Part shown: piece by piece, positions 54,801 to 61,309 of the stretch | Position numbering within the stretch: the stretch's first letter is position 1 | Layout of the letters: every line of letters begins with the position of its first letter | From: Anaspis maculata | Lineage: Eukaryota > Arthropoda > Insecta > Coleoptera > Scraptiidae | DNA: 64,000 nucleotides | Direction of reading: 5' to 3' | NCBI GenBank assembly: GCA_949128115.1 | Contig: OX421966.1 | Coordinates: 63,671,416-63,735,415 of the forward strand | Notes under the pieces: model-generated | Told to the model about the DNA's origin: nothing | The model's database searches: none | What the model saw: the letters and a program-made list of their open reading frames with translations, nothing else | Translations under genes and position numbers: made by a program

Positions 54801-54986
54801 AACCCGGCCTTGTTGGCGTTGAGCCAGTCGCCTTCGCTGTCGCTGCTGCCGCCTCCTCCTCACCAGTTGCAGCAGCAGCAGCAGCAGCAGCTTCTGCCTC
54901 CCGTTTTGCTGATGCAGCAGCCCCCGCCGCTAGAACCAACGAATTTTGCCGGAGAGTTTCCTCCTCCGGGACCGTCGCACCAATAG
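27815..54986 (+). CDS. NAF1: NAF1: H/ACA ribonucleoprotein assembly factor, whole spliced gene (5 exons)
   Basis: Joining 27815-27899, 27966-28266, 39780-39985, 40569-40812 and 53954-54986 gives 1869 nt, i.e. 622 codons plus stop, with every intron GT-AG and every phase closing. The protein has an acidic N-terminus (residues 1-130), a Gar1/Naf1 core domain (about 175-285, with GKRPLGFVFDVLGQVSSP and YAVRFN), the family motif KGTDASW followed by an acidic YSDDENE stretch (about 280-305), and a long Pro/Ser/His/Gln-rich tail. In the known family, NAF1 binds the dyskerin pseudouridine synthase during nuclear assembly of H/ACA snoRNPs, scaRNPs and telomerase RNP and is later replaced by GAR1. The two giant introns are full of transposable elements. 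Family assignment is secure; the exact start and the tail are unconfirmed by transcripts. Confidence 0.9.
27966..28266 (+). CDS. NAF1: NAF1 coding exon 2 (acidic N-terminal region)
   Basis: Starts after the acceptor TTTCAG (27960-27965), only 66 bp after exon 1, and ends at ATAAG|GTTGGT. The split codon GCA is restored on splicing. It encodes residues 29-128: a polar stretch, then serine-rich and acidic runs (DSDSSTSSEMEL, TEDEDDDDDDESDEDD). Such Asp/Glu/Ser tracts are typical of the NAF1 N-terminus. Without splicing, the frame hits a stop just after the donor. Confidence 0.85.
29113..29413. mobile_element. MITE with GGGGCCTTGCA inverted ends
   Basis: Exact 11-bp inverted repeats, GGGGCCTTGCA at 29113 and TGCAAGGCCCC ending 29413, with AT on both sides. 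The interior includes GTTAGGGCC...GGCCCTAAC (29332-29363), a small hairpin. It sits at the centre of the 28841-29858 palindrome. Superfamily unknown. Confidence 0.6.
29539..29674. mobile_element. 136-bp MITE with TAA target duplication (PIF/Harbinger-like)
   Basis: About 45-bp arms: TGGTGCTATTCTGTAAAAAA, CATTCCATAAACGCTCTGTTA and their complements ending GAATCGCACCA. The 3-bp sequence TAA flanks both sides (29536-29538 and 29675-29677), as expected for PIF/Harbinger. It interrupts the right arm of the 28841-29858 palindrome. Confidence 0.7.
30531..30960. repeat. Internal tandem duplication, about 217 bp period
   Basis: Two diverged units with shared blocks TGCCCGTAGC, AAGCACRTACGAAAAATTGA, ACATAAGAAATGACC, GATACGAACATT and ATCGRTTGGCGGC. 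The same duplication is found in copy B at 42288 and 42500, so it predates the spread of the element. Confidence 0.7.
31264..32056. mobile_element. Long inverted-repeat element, TACAGG family A, nested in copy A
   Basis: Arms centred near 31660 share TAACTTTTGAACGGTT/AACGGTTCAAAAGTTA, GGGGGCGTAGATAATAGGAG/CTATTATCTTATCTACGCCC and CACTTTCCAGGGCCCA blocks with the elements at 13.8, 32.6, 35.1 and 45.8 kb. The outermost TACAGG end is not intact on the left. Its absence from copy B of the host element shows it inserted later. Confidence 0.7.
32630..33672. mobile_element. Long inverted-repeat element, TACAGG family A, well preserved
   Basis: Arms of about 500 bp are nearly identical: GGTGTTTCCAAAATGG, CTTCTAGGGGAGACTCCCCA, TTTTTGATGGGG, GTTGAACGGTTCAAAA and CGTTCAATTTAGAGAAAAAA all have complements at matching distances. 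The right end is CACCCTGTA (33672); the left is ACACAGGTGTTTCC. The centre is near 33150. Arm identity is the highest of this family here, suggesting recent insertion or ongoing gene conversion between arms. Confidence 0.8.
33673..34299. mobile_element. MITE with TGGGCCGTTTTAATAAG ends and TA duplication
   Basis: TGGGCCGTTTTAATAAG at 33673 and CTTATTAAAACGGTCCA ending 34299 are flanked by TA on both sides, and arms continue through ATGCATTCTGGGTATATTGG and CAGTCAGTCATCGG. It is inserted exactly at the terminal TA of the preceding palindrome. TA duplication suggests Tc1/mariner mobilisation. Confidence 0.75.
34343..34745 (+). pseudogene. mariner-like (IS630/Tc1 group) transposase relic
   Basis: Translation gives DRWIDRRGPIEWPPKSPD then LTPSYFFVWDHLKCV, the SPDLTPxDFFLWxxLK block carrying the last catalytic acid of the DDE_3/mariner-like transposases. 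After a frameshift it continues KTQPESLRN...RITEEF, ETFENVRQE and NGNHFEHLL. The DDE core upstream is lost. The 3' side runs to GACACCCTGTATA at about 35066, an end resembling the palindromic elements nearby. Confidence 0.75.
35076..35957. mobile_element. Long inverted-repeat element, TACAGG family A, left arm truncated
   Basis: Right arm and end (TTCTAGGGGAGATT complement, CCCCGTA at 35957) match the 32.6-kb copy, with shared CCGTTCAACCGATTTTGCTC, GGGTGTAGATAATGGGGG and TTGATTAGAGGCTTTATTTT. The outer 100 bp of the left arm is replaced by the end of the mariner-like relic. The centre is near 35440. Confidence 0.7.
35958..36918. mobile_element. Long inverted-repeat element with TACAGTGTGTCCC ends
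   Basis: TACAGTGTGTCCCAGGTTCG and its complement CTGGGACACACTGTA bound arms of about 470 bp: GTTATTATAGGAGATACAAA, GATATATCACAACG-type and TTTGACAAATT blocks mirror each other around AAAAACGCCATTTTGGAC near 36410. It abuts the preceding element at its terminal TA. No coding sequence. Confidence 0.75.
39780..39985 (+). CDS. NAF1: NAF1 coding exon 3 (entry to core domain)
   Basis: Acceptor ATGTTTCAG ends at 39779; donor G|GTAGGT follows 39985. Encodes residues 129-197, ending in DVFEHMGNVLGVVDRL, which corresponds to the family's conserved lead-in to the beta-barrel (the 'GxVxxIIEQLVII' region of vertebrate NAF1). Phase 2 entry and phase 1 exit match exons 2 and 4. It lies 11.5 kb downstream of exon 2. 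Confidence 0.88.
40569..40812 (+). CDS. NAF1: NAF1 coding exon 4 (Gar1/Naf1 core)
   Basis: Follows acceptor AATTTCAG (ends 40568) and leaves at AA|GTAAGT. Encodes residues 198-279 and holds the most diagnostic family signature: VTIGALPNQPAYDLDTLLF, GKRPLGFVFDVLGQVSSP, YAVRFN and HTQYVFLSQLLK. The GKxxGxVxxxxGQVxxPxYxVRF pattern is the GAR1/NAF1 fold that docks on dyskerin. Phase agreement with exons 3 and 5 is exact. Confidence 0.93.
41925..43297. mobile_element. Non-autonomous Tc1-like element, copy B (CCCTTGACAGAC ends)
   Basis: Same ends, TA flanks, subterminal GATCATTAA repeats and internal 212-bp tandem duplication as copy A at 30206-32401, but without the later palindromic insertion. 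It adds a short CGCGCTACGGCGCAAGCTC block near 43190. At 1373 bp with no long frame, it is non-autonomous. Confidence 0.75.
44045..44126. repeat. TTTTTAGCGCA...(CCGT)n module, copy 1
   Basis: Contains TTTTTAGCGCATTTTCCATC and CGCTTTGTCCGTCCGTCCG, with six or more CCGT units. A homologous module lies at 55752-55832. Probably part of a dispersed repeat adjoining the tandem array that follows. Confidence 0.6.
44340..45340. repeat. Tandem array, four units of 246-273 bp, GCCGCCCCCA-rich
   Basis: The landmark GAAGACATAG (AAAGACATAG in unit 2, GAAGACATAA in unit 4) recurs at 44451, 44724, 44989 and 45235. Each unit carries AAATGAAAAACATRAACCC, ATAGCTGACTAAAAATGG, GGCTACTTTT, CCGCCCCCA runs and AAAAAGTGCAACTTTCACAA. 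Units are diverged, so this is an old satellite-like array, not a CRISPR. Confidence 0.75.
45874..46094. mobile_element. 221-bp MITE with TAA duplication (PIF/Harbinger-like)
   Basis: Arms CCTCCGGTTACACCAAG then TTTAATCATGAAATA mirror TATTTCATGATTAAATTAG then TTGGTGCAACCGGGGG, flanked by TAA at 45871-45873 and 46095-46097. Removing it restores CACTAAAGTAAGTCTTTATC, matching the family A sequence. Confidence 0.7.
46677..46751 (-). tRNA. tRNA-like sequence, probably a SINE head or tRNA pseudogene
   Basis: The minus strand reads GAGGAGCTTGTAGTGTGGTG, GTCAGCGCATTCGACTGCCA, TGCC and then the B-box GGTCGCGGGTTCAATCTCC. The T-arm pairs (GCGGG/TCCGC) and a CTGCCAT loop would give a GCC anticodon. 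The acceptor ends do not pair, so it is not a working tRNA. It lies in the centre of a palindromic element. Confidence 0.4.
47213..47337. repeat. 125-bp palindrome (GTTGCGGCCTCATAAAAG ends)
   Basis: GTTGCGGCCTCATAAAAGTT then CACACCGA and GTGTGGCCATGCT are mirrored by AGCATGGCCACTCGATCG and CTTTTATGAGGCCGCAAC. The loop is about 25 bp around TTACGTCAAAATTG. Compact, MITE-like. Confidence 0.6.
47938..48932. mobile_element. 1-kb inverted-repeat element (GTGTTGGCACGAATGG ends)
   Basis: GTGTTGGCACGAATGGTACG and ACTAGATTTTGATGC pair with GCGTCAAAATCTAGT and CGTACCATCCGTGCTAACAC; further in, GAGCTGTCACCGTCATCTCG, ATGCACCCGCAAG and CAAGCGCGGCA pair with their complements at 48610-48740. The right arm is interrupted by a LINE tail at about 48745-48845. 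Confidence 0.7.
48745..48845 (-). mobile_element. LINE 3'-end remnant
   Basis: On the minus strand this reads ATTGTATACCTGCATGG, ATAGGTGAAGACAATAAAT and TATTATCATTA, the typical 3' end of Jockey/CR1-like LINEs with an AATAAA-type signal and an ATT-repeat tail. GACAGCTGTCA occurs on both sides (48730 and 48851), consistent with target duplication. It lies within the right arm of the 47938-48932 palindrome. Confidence 0.6.
49127..51308. mobile_element. 2.2-kb palindrome with an inner palindrome (TAGGCCAGTCAAAT ends)
   Basis: Arms of about 1.09 kb mirror each other almost completely around 50217. Landmarks include TCCGCCATCTTGGAAAAATG/CATTTTTCCAAGATGGCGG, GCCTATGGCTAGAGATATTG and GGTCCAAAGGTTATTCAACT with complements. 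The central 315 bp (50072-50385) repeats the terminal 170-bp motif in both orientations. No frames with motifs; no transposase. Confidence 0.8.
52519..52681. mobile_element. 160-bp MITE with AATGTCAATACACACCAC ends
   Basis: AATGTCAATACACACCACTT then CGCCC and ACCGGTTT mirror AAACCGGT, GGGCG and AGTGGTGTGTATTGACATT. It is directly followed by another compact palindrome, 52675-52845 (GACAGTCAGTCTGAATATTG... with ATATTCAGACTAACTGAC). Confidence 0.65.
52675..52845. mobile_element. 170-bp MITE with TGACAGTCAGTCTGAATATT ends
   Basis: GACAGTCAGTCTGAATATTG and TCGAACAAATAAAAA are mirrored by TTTTTTGTTCGA and AATATTCAGACTAACTGACA; the centre falls near 52755. It abuts or slightly overlaps the preceding 160-bp MITE. 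Confidence 0.6.
53954..54986 (+). CDS. NAF1: NAF1 coding exon 5 (KGTDASW motif and Pro/Gln-rich tail)
   Basis: Follows acceptor GGATTTTTCAG (ends 53953); the first A completes the split Lys codon. It opens with MKGTDASWLRDEETPSEF and YSDDENEYY, equivalent to the KGSDASWxNDxExPxE segment shared by NAF1 proteins. The rest (about 300 residues) is low complexity: Ala-rich, Pro-rich, HHHHH, serine runs and a Q7 tract from a CAG run at about 54869-54891. It ends at TAG 54984-54986. GC content is much higher than its surroundings, so many spurious frames exist on both strands. Confidence 0.92.
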
Positions 54987-55620
54987 TATTTCGAAAGTGT
55001 GAATGATGAGATATGATGAAAAAGCCATTGAAAAGACTGTTGATGTTGTTGTTGATGCAAATTCTTAATATTACATTTTTCAATTTTTGTTTTGGTGTTT
55101 CGACATGAATAATGATTGAAAAAGAAAATATTCCTGTAATGATATGTTAATAATTATTATTGGTTATAGGTCGATAAGTTTCAGTTGTTTTCTACTATTT
55201 ACAATTTTTATTATTACTGTATTTTTTTAGAATTAGCGTTGCATTATTATCATTATTATTGTCAGAAGTGTATTGTTTTATCTTTCTTTTTATAAAGTTG
55301 TTGAAAGACGTTTAAGGAAATTTAACAAGCGGATTTTTCGTCTTGCACAACCATGGGTCCCAGTACCTGCTCCTACCGCCAGTTTCAGAAAAGAATTTAC
55401 TGATCAATGATTATGGAAATTCTTTATTGGCAAATTCTAGCTGATTGATCAAGATAGATCTCTAAGCTAGCTGTTACCAAAAAAAGAAATTCTGTCATCT
55501 ACCTCAATTATCTTTTTCGAAATCCAGCAGCAGTGGTGATATGAGTATAGGTAGTGACAAAATTTCCACAACAAAACCTCCAAAGATAAAATGACAAAAT
55601 CCCTAATTAGCAAAACCTCT
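54987..55620 (+). other. NAF1 3' flank / probable 3' UTR
   Basis: AT-rich DNA after the NAF1 stop, with runs of TAATTATTATTGG and TTATTATCATTATT. No canonical AATAAA signal was found by eye in the first few hundred bases, so the cleavage site is not placed. No other gene is seen. Confidence 0.4.
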
Positions 55621-55621
55621 C

Positions 55622-55700
55622 AACAGTGCAAGCGGTACATATCTAAAAACACAGTGACACTGAATTTTTGGATACAGCAACAAAATCTCGCATGGCCTAA
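55622..55700. repeat. Fragment of the 2454-3924 element family
   Basis: AGTGCAAGCGGTACATATCT then AAAAACACAGTGACACTGAA closely follows the left end of the element at 2454 (GTGCAAGCGGTACACACCTA, AAAACACATCGATACTGCAT). It ends by about 55700; no opposite arm is seen. Confidence 0.6.
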
Positions 55701-55751
55701 TAGCCCAGGCAATTTAGGTCTAAAAACGGCCAAACCCGGAAAGTTTCCCAC

Positions 55752-57075
55752 AAAGCTGAATTTTTAGCGCACTTCTCCAAACGGGAAGGCACTTTTGTCC
55801 TCGCTTTGTCCGTCCGTCCGTCACAGCATCTAGTCCTAGACAAAAAAGTTTTTGCGAAAAATTTTCACTCCAATGGGTAGCTCATGACCCTGTATCCGGA
55901 ACCAAAAAAAAATAATTTCGAAATAATGATAAACAATGGGGTCTTATACGATGATTTTTTTATTCTTTTAAACTAAAGTACAACGTGAGATTATCACAGA
56001 CATACCAACATAGTGTCTCAAAAGCAACTACTTTTTTCCAAAAAAAAAAAGTTGAAAATCGAGGCGCACAGCAGAGCGGTTTGATTTCAACGTCTTAGAC
56101 GTTGCGTGTTGCTATGACAACGATGCAGTTGTTGCTGCTGATACGTTGCTCCCATGTCGGCCTTGCCCATGCTTTGTTTTCATTCGCGCTTACGCTGCGC
56201 TCGATTTCGCTTGATTTAAACCGATGGACAGGAAGAAGCGAAACTTCAATTACTTTTTTCTCGACCGAAAAATTTTTCATTTGTGTTTCAACTGCACAGT
56301 TGCTAATTTTATCCATTTTAGCAAATGTCCATACCAATAAAATTGTATTTTGTGATTCTTGTATACAACCCCATTACAATAATAACAAATTAGTGTGACG
56401 CGGCATTGCCGTTGAATGCTGCATTTCAGAAGCCGGCCGGATCTCGAAAGTTATCACATGCGATCAAGTTCCCGTTCTTTTCATTTTACAATAATACGTT
56501 ATGCGGAGTTATATTTAGAGGAGGATTTGAACTTCGTTTTGACCAAAATTCCAAATCGGTGCGAGGTACGGGTCAGTACTTGAGAATTTTTGAAAATGAC
56601 TCCGAAGCTGCGGCTCGGCCGCAAATGATTATTCGTTGTTTGCTGGCGCTTGGAATCTTCTTCTCTGAACGGGATGGAATGCTTGACAAGAAAATTTCAA
56701 ATCAAATATTGAGTAGATAACTCATGATCTTGGTACACGAACCAAGAAAAAGCTTGCCGAAATAACGATAAACAATTACAATAATAACATTTGAGTATAC
56801 GGCGGCGTCGCGAAATTATTGCTGAATTTCACATTTGAATGTAAGAAATTAGGACATGCGGAGAAGTACTTATCCTTATGGAAATACATCACCACATGTG
56901 CGGGGTTATATTTAGAAAAGAATTTGAACTTTCTTTTGAAAAAATCTCCACTTCGATACGACCGCGACCCTCGAATTATAAGTTAATAATTTTTGAAAAC
57001 GACCGCAAATCTACGGCTCGGCCGCAAATGATTATTCGTTGCTATACCCCAGCTATCTTCTTGAACCCCTGAATG
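55752..57075. repeat. Diverged tandem duplication, about 400 bp period, with a CCGT module
   Basis: 55752-55832 repeats the AGCGCA...TTTGTCCGTCCGTCCGTC module of 44045-44126. Downstream, GCGGAGTTATATTTAGAGGA (56501) and GCGGGGTTATATTTAGAAAA (56898) mark two direct units about 397 bp apart, each with TTTTGAAAATGACTCC-like and CGGCTCGGCCGCAAATGATT blocks. AATAACGATAAACAATTACA-like sequence recurs at 55920 and 56760. No coding motif in the 100-codon frames here. Confidence 0.6.
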
Positions 57076-57422
57076 GCTAGACAACCCGGTTGAGTAAGTA
57101 AGTACGTCAACTTATTTGAATTAAATCACGTTTCCCGCGCTAGCAGGAACCGCTTGGCCGATGATCATCTAGCATCAGTACGACATCCCGTTGTGCCTCT
57201 CTTTCTGTTGTTCGAGGATAGAGTTCTCGAGATTGTTGAGACAGGTCCTGACTACGAGTTTGAACAAAATAAGACAGTATATAATTTTAACATAACATCA
57301 ATCTATTGACCTCGATGTACAAGTCAAAATGTTTAAATAATGGCTCGCCCCTATACCTAGTCCTACCTTAACATCGCATGCAGGCTAAAATATCCAAAAT
57401 GTCCAAGCTATATTCCCGAAAA

Positions 57423-57533
57423 CGAGGGGCAAACCGCTGGGGAAGTCTGGTGTACATGCCGGAGGAAGTCCGGGGGAAATCCTTACGAGGGGGAAGTCTG
57501 GTGTACAGAATTTGACCAGCGGTTTGCCCCTCG
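57423..57533. mobile_element. 111-bp element with perfect 18-bp inverted ends
   Basis: CGAGGGGCAAACCGCTGG at 57423-57440 is exactly mirrored by CCAGCGGTTTGCCCCTCG at 57516-57533. Between them GGAAGTCTGGTGTACA occurs twice and GGAAGTCCGGGGG once. Very GC-rich against an AT-rich background. Confidence 0.6.
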
Positions 57534-58224
57534 CCCAAAAAGATGAGTTCCCCAAATTATTTCAGAAGTCCCAACACCCCAACTTTCCGACGAACACCTG
57601 ATTCTACACCTTGACCGACATTTAATTCTGACCGAGATTCTGACTGATTTCCGTAGTTCGAAGTTTTTTTTTTTATGGTTCAATGAGATTCAACATTTAT
57701 GTCAGTCTTAGAGGTTTATGTTAGAGTTAGGTAGGCCCGGCTTCTAGACACTGAAACGGGAAGAGTGACTTCGACCACGAATGCAATCTAAGATTTGTGG
57801 AGCCTCTTTTCAAAGGCTATAACGCTCTTTTTGGGCTATGGTTCTTTTGTCCGTTTGGAAGGGATTGGATATGGCTGGCCTTTGACCGGAAATATTAAAC
57901 CAAATTTCACCCTTCTTCACCCTTAATATGGTGTCCGCGAAACAATTACTCAAGTCAAGGTACAAATTTATTGTGCAGAACGTTTTGAGCACGCCCCGTA
58001 TACACGCTAGTTCGAAGGTAGCAGTCAGGAGAAACAAACGCAGATAATTGACTGTACAGGGTGTTCGCCGAAAAGCCGATGCGGAGAGGCGTCGGAATAA
58101 TCTTTGCCCTAGGCTAAAATAAACCTCGTCTGCACTATACCTGCTCGAGCCCTAATACCAATTCATTTTTACAAATTCCCTATCTGAACGGTGACGACGT
58201 TGGGTACCGGAATGAATTCATCAG

Positions 58225-58471
58225 CATATGATGTATAGTACCGTATATGTGCGTATATATGGTATATACCCTTTCAGATTGTCTATCACATATTTGTTTA
58301 CTTCGTAGCATTTTCTTATTATTCTATTTCTTATTCTCCTTATTATTATTATTATTCTGGTTTCAGTCGTTGTAACTCTTAATGTTGGAAATTTTGTTAT
58401 TTTTTCTCTTATTCATTGTATACCAGTTTGGTTTAACAATAAAGTTAAGTTAAAAAGTTAAAAGTTAAAAA
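58225..58471 (+). mobile_element. 5'-truncated LINE or SINE with 11-bp duplication and GTTAAAA tail
   Basis: GAATTCATCAG lies at 58214-58224 and 58472-58482. The inserted DNA ends ACAATAAAGTTAAGTT then repeated GTTAAAA, a polyadenylation-type signal and simple-repeat tail. No coding part remains, so the clade is unknown. Confidence 0.65.
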
Positions 58472-58519
58472 GAATTCATCAGTTTTGAATAAGAACGTCT
58501 TCATTCCACTGACAAGCTT

Positions 58520-59596
58520 CCCAGACAGCACGAAATGTTTTGAAAATATTTGGTAGTAGTTGATGAATATTTACAACATTCTATAAATATTTACAAAATA
58601 TTCGTCACAAATATTACAGAAATATTAAGGTGAAATATTGTACCAACATTCAGCAAATATTTTGAACATTTATTGAATATTCAGCAATAAATATTATCAA
58701 AATATTTAGTGAACTAATTTCGCTAATATTTACAGTATTCTAGGCAATGTGGTTTTCGGTTTTTCTTTTAGTCATTTGCACGGAGCTTTGAAATATATAG
58801 TTGTGTTGTGTTTTGTGTTGAATAGATAGCGTTTCACATCCCTTTGACTTCAAGTGTAGTTTGCCCTGAATTAGCAAAACTCGGTTTGCGGTCCTGAAAT
58901 TGCCTTTTTAACGGCCTACAATAGGTTTTTTCTATGTTACGGTTGAAATGATTCATAATGTCGTGAAATACATCCGTTGTTTTATTTGTTTCGTACAAAT
59001 ATGTCACTTTAATTTATTTCGACACCAATTGGTAATTTATGTAGCAAGTACGCGGATAAATCCGCGTGTTTAGGGACGAGGCGGTAGCCGAGTATCCCTA
59101 AAAGTAGATGAGCCGCTGAATCTTTCAGATATATAGTTAGCAAAATTCATATAGCGGACATCTGCGTGTTCACATAGTAGTTTACTCAGAACCACTGAAT
59201 CTTCTCAACGGCCCCGTAGCACAGGTGGTCAGTATCTGCCTGTGGTGCGGAGATTGCGGGTTCGATTCCTGTTGTAGCCTGGGCGTTGTGTCGTCTTTGA
59301 AAGGCAATTTTTCAGCTAAATCAATTGTATATTAAATAAAGGCGAGCTTCTATGACCAAAAAAGGCCGACAAGAAGAAAAACAAATTTTTTTTTGAATTT
59401 CTAAAAATACCCGGTTCTAAATGTTTTCAAAATATTTTTGGCAAATATTGTACAAATATTAAAAAGCGGGACATCAAAACATTCAATAAATATTTATACA
59501 ATATTTACTGAATGAATTCCAATATTTTATAAATATTATAATATTTGGCTTTTAATATTTCACAAACATTTTGAAAATGTTTATGTGCTGTCTGGG
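58520..59596. mobile_element. 1.08-kb element with CCCAGACAGCAC ends and AATATT-rich subtermini
   Basis: CCCAGACAGCACGAAATGTT at 58520 and ACATTTTGAAAATG..GTGCTGTCTGGG ending 59596 are inverted repeats. About 220 bp inside the left end and 180 bp inside the right end carry more than twenty AATATT/AAATATT hexamers spaced 10-25 bp. The centre includes a tRNA-like sequence. No transposase; superfamily unknown. Confidence 0.65.
59210..59279 (+). tRNA. tRNA-like sequence, probably a SINE head or tRNA pseudogene (GTG anticodon)
   Basis: GGCCCCGTAGCACAGGTGGT begins an A-box-like D arm; the anticodon stem TCTGC/GCGGA encloses CTGTGGT, giving GTG (His). The B-box GGGTTCGATTCC follows. The acceptor stem pairs only at its ends, so it is not a clean tRNA. 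It lies in the middle of the 58520-59596 element. Confidence 0.4.
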
Positions 59597-59974
59597 TTTA
59601 CATGGAATATCAGGAACTGTCGTGGCGCTAAAACAAGATAATTAGTTTCAAGGAGGAGGGGGGGAGAGATTCCATCAATCCGTTCAACAATTACGACTCT
59701 ACGGCAGGGTCTGAGCCCCGATACAAACGCGATTCTATTTTCTCAATTACCTACTTGATTTTTTCACGTAGTTCTCAAAATTTACATTTTCCGAATAACT
59801 TAAAGCTTCAGAAACGCAGAGGAAGCCCACCCGCGAGTTTTCAGATCTAATCCACTAGGTCCGGTGCTCTAAGTACCGCAGTCACAACGTCAAGTTCAGA
59901 GGGCCCAAGAGTTCGAATACCTTTCTATGAAGGTATCTAACAATGAAGGACTAGGCTTAACAGTGGCTGTACCG

Positions 59975-60028
59975 ATGGCCGACAGTAGCGCAGATACCAG
60001 CACGTGCAGGCAGATTCAGAGCGCACGC
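59975..60028 (+). CDS. Candidate first coding exon of an unrecognised gene
   Basis: ATG in good context (ACCGATGGCC) starts MADSSADTSTCRQIQSAR and ends in phase 0 at the donor CGC|GTAAGC. The exon 60718-60888 begins in phase 0 after GACCCGCAG, so the two join without a frame break. I do not recognise the protein. Support is the start context, donor quality, phase agreement and polar composition; no transcript evidence is available. NAF1 ends 5 kb upstream on the same strand. Confidence 0.35.
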
Positions 60029-60149
60029 GTAAGCCCCATCATACATTCTTCACGACAAAGCTCAATCGTAAGTACCAATCCCAACTCACCAAGACTAATC
60101 CTCCGCTCGTCGAGGTCATCACTCCGTTACACGAGATACCGAAACGAGA

Positions 60150-60690
60150 GACTGTATCATTAGGGGCTTCAACTCGACATCCTCGAGGTGGGTTAAAACT
60201 CATCGTCGAGGGATCGCTACCCAGCATCCTGGAGGGGGTTCGAAACGCATCATCAACGGGTCCCAACTCCACGACTTAGAGATGGGTAAAAACTCACCGA
60301 AAGGGCCTCGGCACAACGACTTGGCGAAGAGTTGGAACTCGTCGTCGGAGGGCTCTCACTCGACTCCTGGAGGCGGGTCAAGACTCAACACCCAAGGGCT
60401 CTGACACGACATCCTAGAGGTGGGTTGCAACTCAAAGAGTAGCAACTCGTCGGCCTCTAGGCGGGTCAAAGCTCAACCTGGAGGGATCTCGACTCAACTT
60501 TTCTCCAAGGGGACCAAAACGTGTCTCCGAAGGGTTCAAACTCGACTTTCTCCAGGGGGCTGAGACGCATCAGCCGGGGTTTCGACTCAGCATCGTCCAA
60601 GTGGGCTGGGACTCATCATCGGGGCTTCGGCTTCCAGGAGGGTCGCGACGCAACATCAACGGGCTCTAGCTCAGCTTCCTCGAAGTAGAT
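60150..60690. repeat. Degenerate minisatellite, about 45-55 bp units
   Basis: About ten diverged tandem units, each built on ACTCGACATCCTCGAGG then TGGGTCAAAACTC and CATCGACGGG-like blocks. Recognisable unit starts include 60165, 60213, 60258 and 60405. It lies in the presumed intron between the exons ending at 60028 and starting at 60718. Base composition is GC-rich compared with flanking DNA. Some frames stay open by chance through the array. Confidence 0.75.
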
Positions 60691-60717
60691 TAAAACTCTT
60701 TGCTAACAGACCCGCAG

Positions 60718-60888
60718 AAGCATTCGGCAACAGACGTGACAAGTCGGGAGCGGGCGGCAGCCCAGGCGGATTGGTTCAGGTACAACGGTCAAACTCCATC
60801 GGGCTACTCTATTCCCAGTAATTTGGAACAATTTTATCGTATCCAAAACGATCACGAACGGCGTATGGTCGTAAAAATTTCACAGAAG
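60718..60888 (+). CDS. Candidate second coding exon of an unrecognised gene
   Basis: A 57-codon segment between an acceptor-like GACCCGCAG and the donor AAG|GTAACT. It encodes KHSATDVTSRERAAAQ, ADWFRYNGQTPSGYS and IPSNLEQFYRIQNDHE, ending ...VVKISQK. The amino-acid mix (aromatics, charged residues, no stops) looks like a real globular or cytoskeleton-associated exon, but I cannot name a family. An alternative acceptor at 60709 would change the entry phase to 1. Downstream exons are not identified, so the gene is incomplete here. Confidence 0.4.
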
Positions 60889-61309
60889 GTAACTTGATAC
60901 GGCGCACTGGAATGCGGTGTGACTGGGCAGCGGGTGCGCGGAGGGTCGATACAACAGGAGTACGTCGACAGACTAACTGGTCTGATTCTGATATGAAGGT
61001 ACTTCACTCCATTCGCAGTTCGCACATTCATTTCACCATTTCATCGGACGTCGAGCAGGAACGGTTGTTGAATGTCGAGGTGTAGCAAGTAAATTATGTT
61101 GTAGAGCTTCGCGAGATTTACACGAATGAATTCCATAACTAGCGACATCTTTTAATGATGCCTTGACTCTGAATATTCACGTATTCCTCGATTTCACGGC
61201 TTCGATTTATTTTCCTCCGGATTATTTTCAGCCCGCCAAATGCGGGTGGCTTCAACTTTTATTTTCCTGATGTTTCTAGATTTTAGATTGTAGATTAGAG
61301 GTGGTCGTT

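Noticed and set aside
54223..54802. Long frames on both strands inside NAF1 exon 5
   Set aside because: GC-rich third positions open all frames; only the + frame from 53955 continues the NAF1 core with its KGTDASW motif and correct splice phase.
56095..57072. Frames of 64-104 codons near 56-57 kb as a duplicated gene
   Set aside because: The similarity between them comes from the 400-bp tandem duplication; no motif and the frames are not equally preserved.
59210..59279. Functional tRNA-His
   Set aside because: Only part of the acceptor stem pairs, and it lies inside a transposable element.
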